Part shown: positions 9,925 to 23,545 of the stretch, in pieces
How the letters are laid out: the number at the start of each line of letters is the position of its first letter
Numbering within the stretch: position 1 is the first letter of the stretch
DNA from: Carallia brachiata
Taxonomy: Eukaryota; Streptophyta; Magnoliopsida; Malpighiales; Rhizophoraceae
NCBI GenBank assembly: GCA_021464245.1
Contig: JADCRB010000006.1
Span: 3,462,280-3,526,279 of the forward strand
Length of the DNA stretch: 64,000 nt
Reading direction: 5' to 3'
Position numbers and translations under genes: made by a program
The notes under the pieces: generated by a model
What the model was told of the DNA's origin: nothing
The model's database searches: none
Seen by the model: the letters and a program-made list of their open reading frames with translations, nothing else

Positions 9925-12865
9925 ACTAAATACACTCCCTCACGTGTACCAGCTGCCGCCGTTTCTTTTAAATTATCTGGCAAGAGATATTTTATCTCTT
10001 GATCTCTATGGCCTTATAAAACAATTAAATTTGGGTCTAGAAGGGCTGGTCCACCCACCCAACCTACCCCTAAAACACTTATAGGTTTGAGAGATTTTTT
10101 TTTTTTTTTGTTTTTTGGTAAATTTTTGAGAGATAATTTTAAATTAACGTCTAGCCCTCTCTAAGTCCGTTCAGTATTGAAACAAAGTTCGGCCTAATTC
10201 CGCAAAATGTTTTGACCGAGCCCAAACTTGATAAAAAAAAAAATTCAGCCTGGCCCAACTATTAAACTGGTAGTCATAACAAATACAACACAAGTTGAAT
10301 TTAAATTACTCAGATGGTCCAAGTTGACCCTCGATCAAAAATTAGGAGAGAGATAGACCAAAAAAAAAAAAAAAGGAGAAAGACTGGAGTCTGAATTTCA
10401 TTTTCCTCATTTTTTTTCTCCTGTAATTAAATACCTCCTAACAACCAAAAAAAAATTTGAATTTAAATAATGCACCTATGTCCTATCTCTATGTTTCATT
10501 TGCGAAGATTAGGATTGAAAATTCGGATATAGTTCAAATAGCTCTATTACTGGACGTGGAACAGGTATAAACTATGTATAAGGTAGGGTTTTCATAGTTA
10601 TCAATTTCACTAAAAAATTGAATGGGTGGACGAAGCACGATGTCAAAAGAAAGGCTTTTGCCTATGTCGCTAGGATTAAATTGGGTTGTTTTCTAAGTGA
10701 TCAATAATTTATGAGTGCTTTTCTCGCATCAAGATCTAATAATATAAACAATTCAGGTAAATGGCAATAGGTTGCCCAGACATTTAGGATACCGATGTGG
10801 CATAAAACTTGATTACAATGATGCGGTAGATTTGATGTACTTCTATTGTAATATTATGATCATTAAATATACATTGCATTTTTTATTTGCTATTTTTAAT
10901 TGTGGTTATACATTAAAAATTTAAAATGTGTAATTAACAGATATGATAATGTATTATATAGATTCATGTATGCATGAAATAAGCTGCATATGTGTAAAAA
11001 TTTAAAATTTGAGAGGTTCATTAGACCAGAAGTCACATAAGTCACATAATAGGGTGACTCTTTTATCTCATAAATCTCACACCCTCTTAATAGATATAAA
11101 TTATGATTTTTAAAACAGAAGTTTAAGTTGTAAGTAACGGAGTGTTCAAGTGGTAGAAAAAGCAATTAATATAAGAGAAAAAAGATAAAAGACATAAAGT
11201 GGTTCTAACTTCACAAGTTTTGAACCGTCCTAATTTTAGATGAGTTGAAAAGCTGCTCACTCCCACTCATTCATGTCGTTAGATGTTGCTCTTAGATTTG
11301 GAAGAGTGAACAGCGTACGACATCAAAGCCATTTAGCTAGGAATCTACATTGTGAAAGCTCACATGCCCTTTCTAAATCTCATTTGGACAAAGTATTTTT
11401 ATGATTAGACGGTGAACACATACAAATCTCTTTCTGATGATAATGAGATATCTTTTTCTCTTTATTGCTTTTCTAGAGAGTCGTAAAATCATTCTTACAT
11501 GAGTTTGGGTTAAATATAGGTACATAACTTTATCGAAAGAAGCTATTGATGGAGAGTAGCGGCAAATGATCTTTTGTGATCTTTTGCGCACATTGACGAT
11601 GGAGTGGCAACTCCAACCAGAGTTGCTTAAAGTAAGACACACAATTTAGGCAGAAAAGAGTCCAGGTTTAAAAAAAAAAAAAAAAAAAAAATACTGACAA
11701 CTCAAAGATTAGCCATAAAATTTACACAAAAAATTTCTCTCCTTAAGAGTACGTTTTGGATGACAACTCCGAACTTCATTTTTGAGACACAAGCGTTTAA
11801 TTATAAGTGGTCTATACAGGTAATGCTCCCTAAAATGGCAAAGCAGGAATTGTACCCCATAGAACCACTAACTAAGATTGCGTTGATACACCGTACTATA
11901 AGAAATAAACTCATTTTATTTAATAAAGGTTACCGACCATTAAATAATTTTGAAAAATCAGATATATATTTAACCCTATCGAACATTTAAATGAAGATTT
12001 GAACTCATCACTTTATAATAAGAATAAAATTTTTTAATCACTATACTACAAACACTACAATGATCGTTGTGACTTAAACATATTTTTAGAGACCTTTCGG
12101 TCCCATTTGACAGTCATTTAATCTTCATTTCGTTGGCAAAGGTTTGAGGACAATCCAGGAAGCCGGCAACTGTCTGAGGCTTCCTCTCGGCACTTTTTGC
12201 TTTCAGCAATAGACCAAACCAAGGATGTAGATCCCTATTTTGTGCCATTTGTGAATGACAGCTAGAATGGTCAGTCCACCTATGCACTTTTCAGTGTACG
12301 AGTACTCAGTAAATAATGCGCAATAAATATTAAAGCAACTGGATTTAGTTTAGCAGTTTAGCTTTGCCCCTTTTTCTTGTTCGAGTTTTTAATGAAAGAA
12401 AAAGGATAGGTACATACAGTAGTACATGTATTTATATATAAAAATATATAATAATTATTTTTTTACTGCATTAACAAAAAGAATTTTCCTTTTGCAAAGG
12501 AAAAATTTTTTTAGAAAATTTTATATAATATCTATATTTTATAATTTAAAATAATAGTTATGTAAATTTAAATTTTAATTTTTTTAAAAAAAATAAGAAA
12601 ACAATTTTTTAAACCCTCGACGTGCTGTTCAGTGCAGCTTCTTGGTGCACCTAACATCCCCCTTTATGCAATTTATTGATCTGATACTTCCCGAGTTGTG
12701 CTGTCTTGAAAAAAAAGCTTCAAAATTTTTGCTTTTGATAGATCATAAGATATTATTATATGATAATGCATACAGCAAAGCTAGATCATATCTGGTTCAA
12801 TGCTAGAATATATAATGGCAACCCTTCCAGTTCTCAAGAGAGCATCTGTTTATAAACAGAATGTC
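9925..12865. other. Intergenic, no gene recognised
   Basis: AT-rich DNA between the terpene synthase copies and ANR. Poly(A) runs at about 10352 and 11670. One tRNA-like module on the minus strand at 11997-12048 (listed separately). Short frames at 10896-11165, 11373-11642 and 11760-11990 show no family resemblance. The last ~60 bp before 12866 are probably ANR 3' UTR. Confidence 0.55.
11997..12048 (-). repeat. tRNA-like A-box/B-box module (SINE-like remnant)
   Basis: The minus strand reads an A-box-like TAGTATAGTGA, then 31 nt, then a B-box-like GAGTTCAAAT. The spacing equals that of three other modules in this window. It does not fold as a complete tRNA by eye and is best read as a SINE remnant. 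Confidence 0.35.
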
Positions 12866-15813
12866 TCAGTTCAGCATTCCCTTAGCCTTGGCATACTCCA
12901 CAGTCTGATCATAAATCTCTTCAATCCCATACTTGAAACTGAATCCCTCACTAATAAGCTTCTCTGAAGAGATTGTCAACTTGGCTTTGGAAGGAAAGTC
13001 TCCGAAACTGTTATTGTCAATAAACAAAGTTAGGAAAGAATGAGAATTTTGAATTTATGAGGTCAGAAGAATGACATATATAAAGGAAAATGGAGTTGTA
13101 TTGAATGCTCTGGCCAGCGGCTTACTCAGTTGAGACTTTATACTGGGGATATCTTTTGTTCAGGAACTTGGCAAGCTCAGGAACACTGGTATTAACATTG
13201 GAGCATATGTATCGACCTGAAGCAGATTCTTTTTCAGCTAAAAAGATATGGGCACGACAAACATCCTCCACGTGCGTAATGGAGATGGACCCTGACAGCA
13301 TTTGCATGCCTTTCATAGCGTTTAAGACGAATTCGTTTCCTGCACAATTGTTTGAATACAATCAGATCAAATTACTATTCTAAATGGAAAAGAATCGGCC
13401 GATGGATGCCTCAAATTGGTAGGTATTTCATGTTCCAAGCCGAATTACTACCTGTTATTGGTGCCAGGGCTAGGCCTATGCTGCTGGGAATATCTGGTGT
13501 AAGAGAATAGCCAGCCATGAGTGTAGGAATGACAGTAATGAGATTGATGTTATTCTCTTGAGCAAACTTCCATGCTTCTTTTTCAGCTAGTGTCTTTGAA
13601 ACAGGATAACCCTGCATTTTCCATATTCATATCTCAGGATGTCTGCCGAAAATTTTCTATCTCGTCAAATATATTCAAAATCGGCTTATTTTTCCACAAG
13701 ACAGCATGTAACAAGCTTAACAAGTGAACAGCATTGGGATATACTATTAATTACCCATGTTGGTGGCTTCTCAGAATACAGGAAGTCTACATCTGTCCAG
13801 TTTTTCTCATCCATGACCAAACCTGTCCCATTAAGCTTATTGATTGTCACAGCAGCAGCTGAGGATGTCAAGATGACCCTTTTAACTGACTTTGCTTTTG
13901 CGCAGGCTTTCAAAACATTATGTACTCCTTGTACTGCTGGCTTGATCATGTCATTCTGCAATCGTCAGCAAAACCTTGATATCAGAATCCGGAGATGGTG
14001 ATTGTCAATTCTAAAAATGCAATGCTAACATTCTGTACCTCTGGATCCTCAGAAGCAAAATTAACTGGAGTTGCAACATGGAAGACAACGTCAGAACCTT
14101 CTATGGGACCATTGAAACTTTCTTCATCAGTCAAGTCTGCTTTAAAAATGTTCAAGTCTCCCAACTCTTGCAGTGCTATAAGGTGAGAGATCTTCTTCTG
14201 ATTGTCTGCAAATAAGAATTACATTCTAAGACAACCTGCTAGACTTTGAACGAAATTACTAGTTGTATTCATAAGAATTTGACAATCACCAATGACACCA
14301 ATCAAATCTATTAATGGCCTAATAATGTACAGAGCTGTTCTTCCCAAGCTTCACCAAACAAGTTTCAGACCATTTAAATTCACTAATATGGGAGGAACAC
14401 CCTGTCAACATGGATTGAATTTAGTGCCCCACATGTCGAGAACTACTGGGGAGAAAACATTTCTGTGTATAGAAAATGGACTAATTAATCAATTTTCCAA
14501 TGCTCTAAACTTGCAAAGAAGTACACCTCTTCTTCTGAAATGCCATCTCCATTTACAGGATAAGGATAATTACATCCCTTCGACTTCGTTATGACATTTG
14601 ATGAATACAACTTATATGGTAACACCGCGTAGATTTGACCATTCCCAAACTATACAGTTTGAGAGTCTCAGTGTTGGGATAAATTCTCAGTAGTTACTAA
14701 CCTCAAGTTCAAATTCACCTTTCATAAAATGAGATGGGAGGGGGTGAAACATTCTGTTGTGTATTATGACTAACGAACCTTTTTTCATATTAAAAAAAAA
14801 AAAAAAAAAAAGGAAACAAAAAAGAAGACATTTATTCTCACTTGCAGGTCAAGAATTACACAACAGCAAACAGAACACAACACCAATAGCATTTCACAAA
14901 GTATAAATGTTGTAAACTAAAAGTTAAAAGGATAAAATTAGAGAGGCGTGAGAGAGATAGACATGGTGTGTAAATTCACATTGCTGGAAAAAACATACGT
15001 GAAATCCACATATTTTTTTTAAGACTGTGTTTGGTGCACGAGAGAAAATTAAGGAAAAAGAAAAGTATAATTATTACTATTTACTTTTTTTTCTCACTTT
15101 TTTTCTCCTCACTTTCTACATCACTCAAAACAACTTTATTTTCTCTATATTTTTTCTCTCACAAATTACTATTTACCTTTTTTTTTACTGTACTTATTTT
15201 TTCTCACTTTTTTTTTACCATTCCAAATAATTTTATTTTCTCTATATTTTTTCTCTGACAAATTATTATTTACCTTTTCTTTCACCTATCTTCTTTCCCT
15301 TAACTTTTTCTATCACTCCAAACAATTTTATTTTCTCTCCACTTTCCTTCTTTTTCTCTCCCTCTCCCCTCTTTTTCTCGCACTTCGAACACACTCTAAA
15401 AAAAAAACACGTGACGTGCATATCGTAAACAGAATGTGTAAACAGTTCAGATAAAATGTGCTAATTACTATAAAAAAAAACATTGACCACATCCACTGCA
15501 ACCACAGTACCGCGTCTGGAAGTCTAACAAGCAGGTGGCCAAAGATCATAGAAACGATTTTTTTCTCAAAAAAAAAAAAAAAAAAAAGAAACAACAGGAG
15601 GCATAAATTCCAAAATTAAATTTAACATTTACTACACAACAAGCAAAAGAAGAGAGAAAAAAAAAAAAAAAGGAGCAGCAACCAACCTGGGTCTCTGACA
15701 GTGGTGTTCACAGCATACCCCTTCTCAAGCAACAGCTTGACCAACAAAGATGCCACAAACCCAGTGCCACCAATCACACATGCCTTCTTTTTCTGGGTCG
15801 CTTCACTTGCCAT
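12866..15813 (-). CDS. ANR: Anthocyanidin reductase (complete, 6 exons, 336 aa)
   Basis: NADPH-dependent reductase of the short-chain dehydrogenase superfamily that converts anthocyanidins to 2,3-cis-flavan-3-ols (such as epicatechin), the branch to proanthocyanidins; cytosolic. Exons: 15687-15813, 14039-14205, 13755-13955, 13452-13611, 13126-13339 and 12866-13007. All borders are GT-AG and the total is 1011 nt, in frame. The N-terminal Rossmann motif is [10 protein letters not shown] at residues 14-23. Further family signatures are [58 protein letters not shown] (catalytic Tyr and Lys), [20 protein letters not shown] and the end YAKAKGMLN. The length matches known ANR proteins (about 335-340 aa). 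Intron 1 is long (1.48 kb) and holds a MITE; the others are short. No lesions seen. Confidence 0.97.
15023..15396. mobile_element. Tourist-like (PIF/Harbinger) MITE in ANR intron 1
   Basis: The left end GACTGTGTTTGGTGCACGAG and the reverse complement of the right end GAGTGTGTTCGAAGTGCGAG are imperfect inverted repeats of the GTGTTTGG class. TAA flanks both sides (15020-15022 and 15397-15399), the 3-bp target site of Tourist elements. It is 374 bp with a T/C-rich interior and no coding capacity. Confidence 0.75.
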
Positions 15814-15966
15814 GCTTTGCCTACCACCGAACAGAAAATAAGACTATATATACGTTTTTTTTTGTTTTGAGGGGGGGGGGGTTGTTGTGGTTGCAAAGAC
15901 CAATTAAATAAGACCTGCAAGAAAATTAAATTATTGTAATGGTACCTCTTTTCCATTGGTGGGTTC

Positions 15967-16060
15967 TGGTTATATAGACGTTTCACTTCATCTAATTCAA
16001 TGATCTGATGTCCTTGTTGGGAGAAGGTAAGCACGTGAGGACTTCATGTGTCTCACCAAC
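15967..16060 (-). promoter_or_regulatory. ANR promoter: TATA-like box, G-box and MYB core
   Basis: A TATA-like TCTATATA on the minus strand (about 15970-15980) lies some 160 bp upstream of the ATG. A palindromic G-box CACGTG lies at 16032-16037, and a MYB-core CACCAAC (plus strand) at 16054-16060. A G-box/MYB pair suits control by the MYB-bHLH-WD40 complex that drives ANR/BAN in other plants. Sequence match only. Confidence 0.45.
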
Positions 16061-17983
16061 AACTCAAATCTCATATTTCTTACGGTTTGATGCTTTCTGT
16101 TTTTTTTTTTTTTTTTTCCAAATAAAATATAAAACTGGATCTTATCTTACAATCCCCTTAGTGCACATCAAAATTTGTTTTTTTTTTTCACTTGTTGGTA
16201 TTGCCACTTTCCTTATCGCTGCAATTTTTTAGTTTATAAAATAAGTGAACATGAGTAATATTTTATAAATTTATTAAAAAAATTAATTTAAATTTTTTAT
16301 TTAAAAATAAGTTAAATAATTTACAACGAATTTGTGAAAAGGCAAAATATACATCACCCGTCAAGTGTCATTCGACCCTTTGTGGCCTCATAACTCAGAA
16401 TAAGGTTAATCCTCCTACAACAAGCATTTTTTTTGGACTCTTCGAGGTGATAAGCATTTTAGAGTAAAAATAAATCACCTAAAATAATAATTTAATATTC
16501 ATACAATTGTACTTCTTTATATCTGATTTGAATTTAAATTTTAATATATAATATTAGTTTTAAATTCGTTAACACTATAATCGACTTATGAGATATTTAC
16601 TCAAATTTAACAATACTAATATAGTGAGTATACCTTATAAAAAATAATTAAATAAAAATAATAACAAATGATTCTAATATAAATTTATAAATATTATAAT
16701 CGAATAGCTATAATACACTTTTTTTTTTTTTGATTCCAAAATAATAAAAAAAAATACTTGATATCAAAGTGAACCAAAATCCAAGCAACTCAAATCTGAA
16801 GTGCTTCAAAACTTATTTGATCTACAACCTACTCAATTTAAAAAATTTATCTCAAATCTTGAAGACTCAAACTTAATATATCAATCAAAATCTATCAAAT
16901 CCAAATCTCAAGACTCAAAATAATTGAAAATAAATAAAAGAGCACGCATCAAATAATCCTTAGCTCCGTTGTTAACTAATTTTAAATTTCTTTTCTGAAT
17001 TAAAATCTTTAGCAATAGTGTTTTCACGTACGTGACCGAATTCGAATTATGTGATTGAACTCTCTCATGGCAAAATAAGTTAGGGTGCTAGTTTCAATTA
17101 AGAAAGATAATAATACAATGTTAGATTTTAGATTAATAATTACTATAGTTGTATATAGTAAAGTTTTATTTTATTTCATTAGTGTTTGAGTAAAAAATCT
17201 AACTCTTGAAGATGATTAAATGAGGTTGTCAATAGAGAACCTCAATATACTAATATAATGACTATTATTCTTATGATGCATTTTCTTTTTCCCAAAAAGA
17301 GTTAAAAAAAAGGGAAAACCGTAAAGATTAGTTTGATTGGTAAAAGAAATAAGAGTTCCAATCTTATGGATAGTCTTCGAAGAGATTATGAAAATTTTTT
17401 GAGGACCACAAAAGTGAAGGTTATGAATATATAAGTAGGCACATAATATATCTCATAATATTTAATAATTTATTTATTTTATTATTTTTTCAAATTTATT
17501 GGTCTGGCTCATATATTAAATACTATAGTATTTTCCAATTCTCTAACCTCAGTTGTGCATTACAGCGTTTTTGGCACAATCCCGAGAAGCATTCTTCGCT
17601 GGCACCTAATCCATTCTTCCTTTAAATTAATAAATTGGTCATTTTTTTTATATCTAATAATTGCATAAATATTTTATCAATTGAAAATTTCACTATTTTT
17701 TCCGTCTAAAAATTGTGTGCATAATAATATTATGAATACCACAGTTAATTGTATATTTTAATATTTATTTTAAGTATATTATCGTTGCGAATTTATGGAG
17801 TAAATAATTATTGCCATTGATGCTTTCCTTATCACTTTATTATTATTATTATTATTTTGGGCTCACGATGGCGAGGAATCTTTTTCTCTCTTCTGTAGGT
17901 TACACTAGTGAAGGCAATGAAATCCAAAGATTTAGGATTAAAAAAAAAGTGTTGCGCTCCAAAATTAAATATTAGGTGTTGTT

Positions 17984-17997
17984 TATATATATATATA

Positions 17998-18035
<38 letters not shown>
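17984..18035. repeat. (TA)n microsatellite
   Basis: About 52 bp of nearly pure TA with one interruption (TATCTATA). Confidence 0.9.
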
Positions 18036-18039
<4 letters not shown>

Positions 18040-18205
18040 AAATGACCTGTGAAGCGTTGGCTCAGCTAGATTTTGAGACGAAATGGAAAGAAGAGTTCGG
18101 TAGCCTCGTGGAAGCCTGGGTTAGGTAACTACTCGCAACTTACAATTCCTCTCCCATCGTCCCGTATGAATAATTATTTACCTACTTACTTAAAAACGAA
18201 CAAAC

Positions 18206-18246
<41 letters not shown>

Positions 18247-18270
18247 TATATATATATATATATATATATG
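18206..18270. repeat. Compound (CA)n(TA)n microsatellite
   Basis: About 24 bp of CA dinucleotides run directly into about 40 bp of TA with one slip. It lies 170 bp from the (TA)n array at 17984-18035. Confidence 0.9.
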
Positions 18271-21200
18271 TTGTTGATTATTATTGTTGATTACTAATAA
18301 AACTAATAAAATATTTAATTACCTTTATATTCGTTATTGCTGTTGGATAATGAATGATGCGTTTAATATATGATATAAAGTACTAATCTATATGATATAA
18401 GATTAATCTATTTTATACTATCCTACTTTATATCATGTACCAAATTCACCTGAAATATCTAATTTAGATATTTAATTTATGTAGATATATTGAAATTTTT
18501 ATTTTTATATTTTATAATTTTATATTTTAAAAATAATATTCTATAAATAATATTGAGAATTTTTTACTTTATTTTTAACTTTTTAAAAAAAATATCAATT
18601 TTTCCTAAATGGTAAAAAATATAATTTTTGAGATATATTTTATAAATCTTAATATTAAAGAAAATTGAAGTGAAAAAAATATAATTTAAGAATAGTTAAA
18701 AAATTAAATATTGTGTTTATACAAATATTAAAGAAATAGATTAACATATCTAATTCATGTAGCAAGTAAAAAAATAATAATAAAATTATATAAATATTAT
18801 TTAAGAGTAATTTAGTATATATAAATTATAATAATATTAAAAAGTGAAAAGTTGTCCAAAAAATAATAAAAAATAAACTTAAACTGCTTTTTAATTAGTT
18901 ACTATTATAGAGTCATATAAAGAAATAAGTAAAATAAAAACATAGAATAAAAAAATCTATTAAACACTTATATTCCTATTTTATAAAAATAAAATGTAAA
19001 TAAACCACCTTAAAAGCTTACCTAAACACCTCGTAATATGAGTATGAGTCAAATCCTAATTAATGTAACTCGATAATTATATTAGGCTATTTACTTCTCA
19101 ATTATATGGTATGTAAGTAAAAATAAAAACCAAGAAGAGAATGTCATTTTCTTTAAACATATCATGTTCAAGTATTTTACTGGTTTTGATTGGAAACTTT
19201 ATTAACGAATAAAGTGATTAGGCTTTTTGAGTCTATTTAATATTGGTTTATTTTTCTTCAATAAACCCTTTTTTTTAGCTTCCTTTCTATTTATTGTTTT
19301 TTTGTATTTATGTGAATATTAGCACAAATTATTGTCGTTTTATTTTAGACTTGTTGGGTATCTGCTAAAACAAACCAAAAAATTATTCTTTCCTAGTCAC
19401 ATAATATATAAGTCAAATTAATTCAATTTCAAATGTAAGTAAAAAAAAAACTTTAAATGAAATCCAATTGAGATTTAAAAAAATCAAATAAATTTAAATA
19501 CTGTAAAATTGTATATGTATTATACTTACAAAAAAAAAATTACAAATTTCATATTTTAGACTCCCAAATTTAAGCTATTTTTCTATCCTAAGGATTGGAA
19601 ATTCCTCAATTCAGTGCTTTAGAACCATCAGTAATTGTTTCGGCCTTCTGCCAATAAAAAAGAGAGAGATGAGTAATATACCTTTCCTAAATGGAGATTA
19701 CTCTAATTTCGATTTACAAATATGATAATTGATAAAGCTGCTAAAAAACTGCACAATTTACCAAAAACTGTTTAACTAGCACTACACATATCTGCATCTG
19801 CTAAAATCGCAAAAGAAAAAATTGTACATGATTTTTAATTTTTTAAAACTGTCGAGGACAAATGGGTAACGATTTCACTATTCTGAAAACTGGGAATAAT
19901 TGACCCAATCCATATATATATATATATATATATATATGTGGATTTAGAGTATATTTACATTTCACACTAACAATTTCTAAAACTAACAAAAAATACGGTA
20001 AGTAATAAGTGTAGTATGAAAAAACATTGTCCGTTAAACTGCCTTTGGTAAAAATTAGTTTTTATTATAAAAATGCCATGATAATTGGTCTGACATGTTC
20101 AAAATATCCTTTCACCTAGGTAAATAAAAATATGATCTTTGTGCCACCTAAAACATTCCAAAATTGAACTGAAAAATTATAAATACAAAAAAAAAAAAAC
20201 CTTCTAATGGCTATATTCAATTTGCCACCTTAAAAAAGGGCACAAAAAAAAGACCAAAAAATGGCAGGCGAAGCAAACAACGCAAAACAAAAAAACTTAC
20301 GGATTGTTAATAATCTTGATAGCAAATGATAAAAGAAAATGGCAGCAAAAGCGTGAATTCAAGAGAGAGTTTGAAGAGGGGAGAGAGAATCTAGAGGTAG
20401 GAAGCAGACTTCGCGGCCTAAAATGAAAAAGATAGGATTTCATCACTTTTAATTATATTAATATAAGAAGCACAACCGTCTTTTGACAACATTCATCCAT
20501 TTTGACGAATGATGGTCAGTTAGACAGTGTTTTCTATTCGGTTTAGAAATCGTTAATGTAAAATGTAAATATACTCTAAACTCATAGTGTAAAATGTAAG
20601 GTATTATATATATAATATATATATATATTCAAACAATAGAACCTTATGCAATGTACAGTGTGTGCTTGGCTGGCGTATAGTTTGTCTGATCAACTATGTT
20701 ACTTTTATAACTAGTTAGTGGTGATTCTGTCAACATGGTTACTAGTTTTTATATACACCAGTTTTTGTTTTTTAAATATGCTAACATACGTATTTAATAA
20801 AAAAGTAACAGAGAAGGAGGCAACGCCCTAAAATGTCTAAAAAATTGCTAATGATGCTGATGACAATTTAATGCATGACTTGTGAAGGTATTTGGTTGGA
20901 TTATTACAGGCTTAATACCATATAGCCAAATTTTAATACCACGTGCAATTATGACAAAATAATCAGAAAATATTGGTTGTAATTTGATATTTAAAGAATT
21001 TAGTCGAAAACTATTCGAACCGCTCAAATTAATCTGCAAAATGGCGGATTGGACTGAACGTTTTGAACGGTTAGTAGATTAGTTGTGGTTTGAAATTTTC
21101 AGAACGCCACCATGGGGTTTTAGATGTGATTTTCTCTCTAGACTGTCTAATTCAACCCGCAAACACCTCTAATGACTAATATGTCCGTGATTCATCTTTT

Positions 21201-22289
21201 TTTTATTAAAAACCAAAAAAAAAAAAAAAAGGAAAGGGAAATAAGTCTTACATCTCTTTAGCAACAAAATACCTTTGGTATGGGATGACCCTCTTCCTTG
21301 GTAATCGCTTCTTGCACTCATTCCTCTTGTACACTCCTGCCCCTAATTTATGGTGAGACTTCAGCAATCGACATGCCTTCCTAAATTAGGCATTGAAAGG
21401 TTTATGCATCTAAAATTAGGCCAAATAGTTTCCCAAAAAATGGGATGTTGACAGGACAAAGTTCTCATTCAACACGTTCCATAAGGATGATTCACACCGA
21501 AGCATTAGCCCAAGTGAACTTCCACACACTCTACTGCAGTATTAACGAGTTTATAACTCAATATTACGCTTCAACATAAATTTCTTTTTATTTGGAGGGC
21601 GACGGAGAACCAAATCCATTGCGTTCAAATCTAACATTCTTCTAGCAGTGTTCAATTTTTTGCCACCTTAATGCCCGCATAGAGTAGGTCTGTCGAATAT
21701 CAAAACTATGAAACAGAAAATCACCATTTTATGTGTTCTGTTGCAATAAACAGAATTTTTTATTTTGAGAGCCAATAAATAGTGAGAAATAACGTATATC
21801 CGCAATAACAGTCAGATAAAATATGAGTGTCTCTTGATCTGTGGCTTCGTATATATAGATCTTCAAAAAAAAGGACAATGAAAGTATCCCAATAAGTAAT
21901 TTGTATTGAACAAACTAAAACAAAAATTACAGACATAAAACGCTTCATAAGTACCAAGTTAAGTTGCTTCAAAACTCAATTCAATGACTTCTAGCACATT
22001 AAGATAGTAGGCTCTCTCTCTCTCTCTATCTATATGTAATCTATAAATGTATATTGCAATTGTCGAAGGTAACCTATTTTCTAATGCTTTGACGTATGCT
22101 TTCATTTGGTTATCAACTGGATATGCTATTGCTTTTCCCTTTTGTTGCTCTCATTGCTGTTTTTTTTTAAGTCTGTAAAATGGTGGTTGAACGGACAAAC
22201 ACTTCGGAACTAAAAAAAATTTTACAATGATCTTTTATTAGACCATGCTAAAGGGTTAAAGTCCCTTCCAACATATGTCTTCACTAGGT

Positions 22290-22680
22290 TTTAACTCCTG
22301 ATATTGCAGGTGAAATTCGTCTAAGGCCACTCCAAGTACCAACTGAGTCAACCCACATTGATTTGTTGCTTTTATTGCCCTCCTTGGTGCTCTAGCTATT
22401 TTTTCCATGCATGTGGAGGGGTTTCTTATTCTACGTGGATTCTAGTGGTCCTGTTTTGGCTGATTTGGAGAGTGCTTGTTTTGAATTATTAGTTTTTACA
22501 GATTTAAAGCTTAAGGTGTGGAATTTTAGAGGCATTTTGCAACACTCAAATTCTGGTTTTTGTTTTTTGTACTCTTCGACTCATGTTTTGTAGTGCCATC
22601 TTTTGGTTTTTGGTTTGATGTTTTTGGAGGTGAAATACTTTCTACTGCGCTTTTTTACTTATCAAAAAGTTACAATTGTC
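22290..22680 (+). mobile_element. Possible LINE 3' end remnant
   Basis: A 60-codon frame (22411-22593) and a terminal TTTTTTACTTATCAAAAA stretch at about 22649-22667 resemble the 3' ends of plant non-LTR retrotransposons. No reverse transcriptase motif is left. Weak call. Confidence 0.25.
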
Positions 22681-22989
22681 GGAGATAAGTAAAAACTGAG
22701 ATTTTGCTTACTTGACTCTTCTTAATGATTTAGCTTATGTGGGGATCTCTTCTTAAATTTAAGATTATTATAAGAATTTCATACTAATTAAATCATCTCT
22801 TCAAGACTCCTATATTAATTAGGAATATTAGAAAGACTTCTATATTAATTAAATTATCTCTTACTTAAACCACACTAACTTTGAAACACTAACATAATTA
22901 AATTCTAACTGGGTATAATTATATCTAGTTAAATCGACAATATCTTTGTACTATAAGATTGAGGAGGCAACACAACAACTTCATCAGGG

Positions 22990-23545
22990 ACATCATTTTT
23001 TGTACTTGGTTTGTATTAATAAGGCACTTAGACGGAGTGAACCAATATCTGCGGCACTAAAATGTGAGCAAGATTTCAATTAATTATCAATTTGTTGCAA
23101 AAGAAGTCCAACTCATTTGCCGGGCGTTTCCATTGTCTTCTTCTTTGGATTAACAGTTTAATGAAGCACAATTTTAGGTCTCGTTTTTTGTACTTGGTTT
23201 AATAAAGCGCGCTGCTGCACAGATTGTACTTGAACCAAAATCCGTGGCAATGGGCTGTTTGCTTGTTGCAATTAGTTATGTAAGTGTTGCAGAAAGAGTG
23301 CGATTTTATGTGCTGGGCATTACCATTGACTTCCTCCATGAAAACTTGGGATAGCACTCAACATATCAATTTTTATGCCTCATTTTTTAACATGATTAAT
23401 ATTAATAAGGAGCTTAGACGTATTGCACTTGGAACAAAAAATCTGTGGCAATAAACTTGATCTTGTTGCAATTAGATATAAGTTTATTACAAGAAACTTA
23501 CGAACTTCTTTGCTGGGCATAACCATTAACTCCTTATAGCTAGAT
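22990..23545. repeat. Three diverged ~185-bp tandem units
   Basis: Units at about 23005-23160, 23185-23335 and 23375-23540 share the order TTTTGTACTTGGTTT-like, a GTGGCAATAAAC-like block, TGTTGCAATTAG-like, then TGCTGGGCATTACCATT-like. They are strongly diverged. Identity unknown. Confidence 0.55.

Larger units (their letters stand above)
16100..22289. other. Long gene-free stretch
   Basis: About 6 kb of AT-rich DNA with poly(A)/poly(T) runs and microsatellites (listed separately). At about 21000-21172 a fragment with CGGTTTGAAAT-like words and an end reading AACACCTCTA resembles the right end of the hAT-like elements elsewhere in the window, but I found no matching left end. No gene recognised on either strand. 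Confidence 0.6.

Noticed and set aside
13105..14186. Plus-strand frames over ANR exons 2-5
   Set aside because: Antisense shadows of ANR coding sequence.
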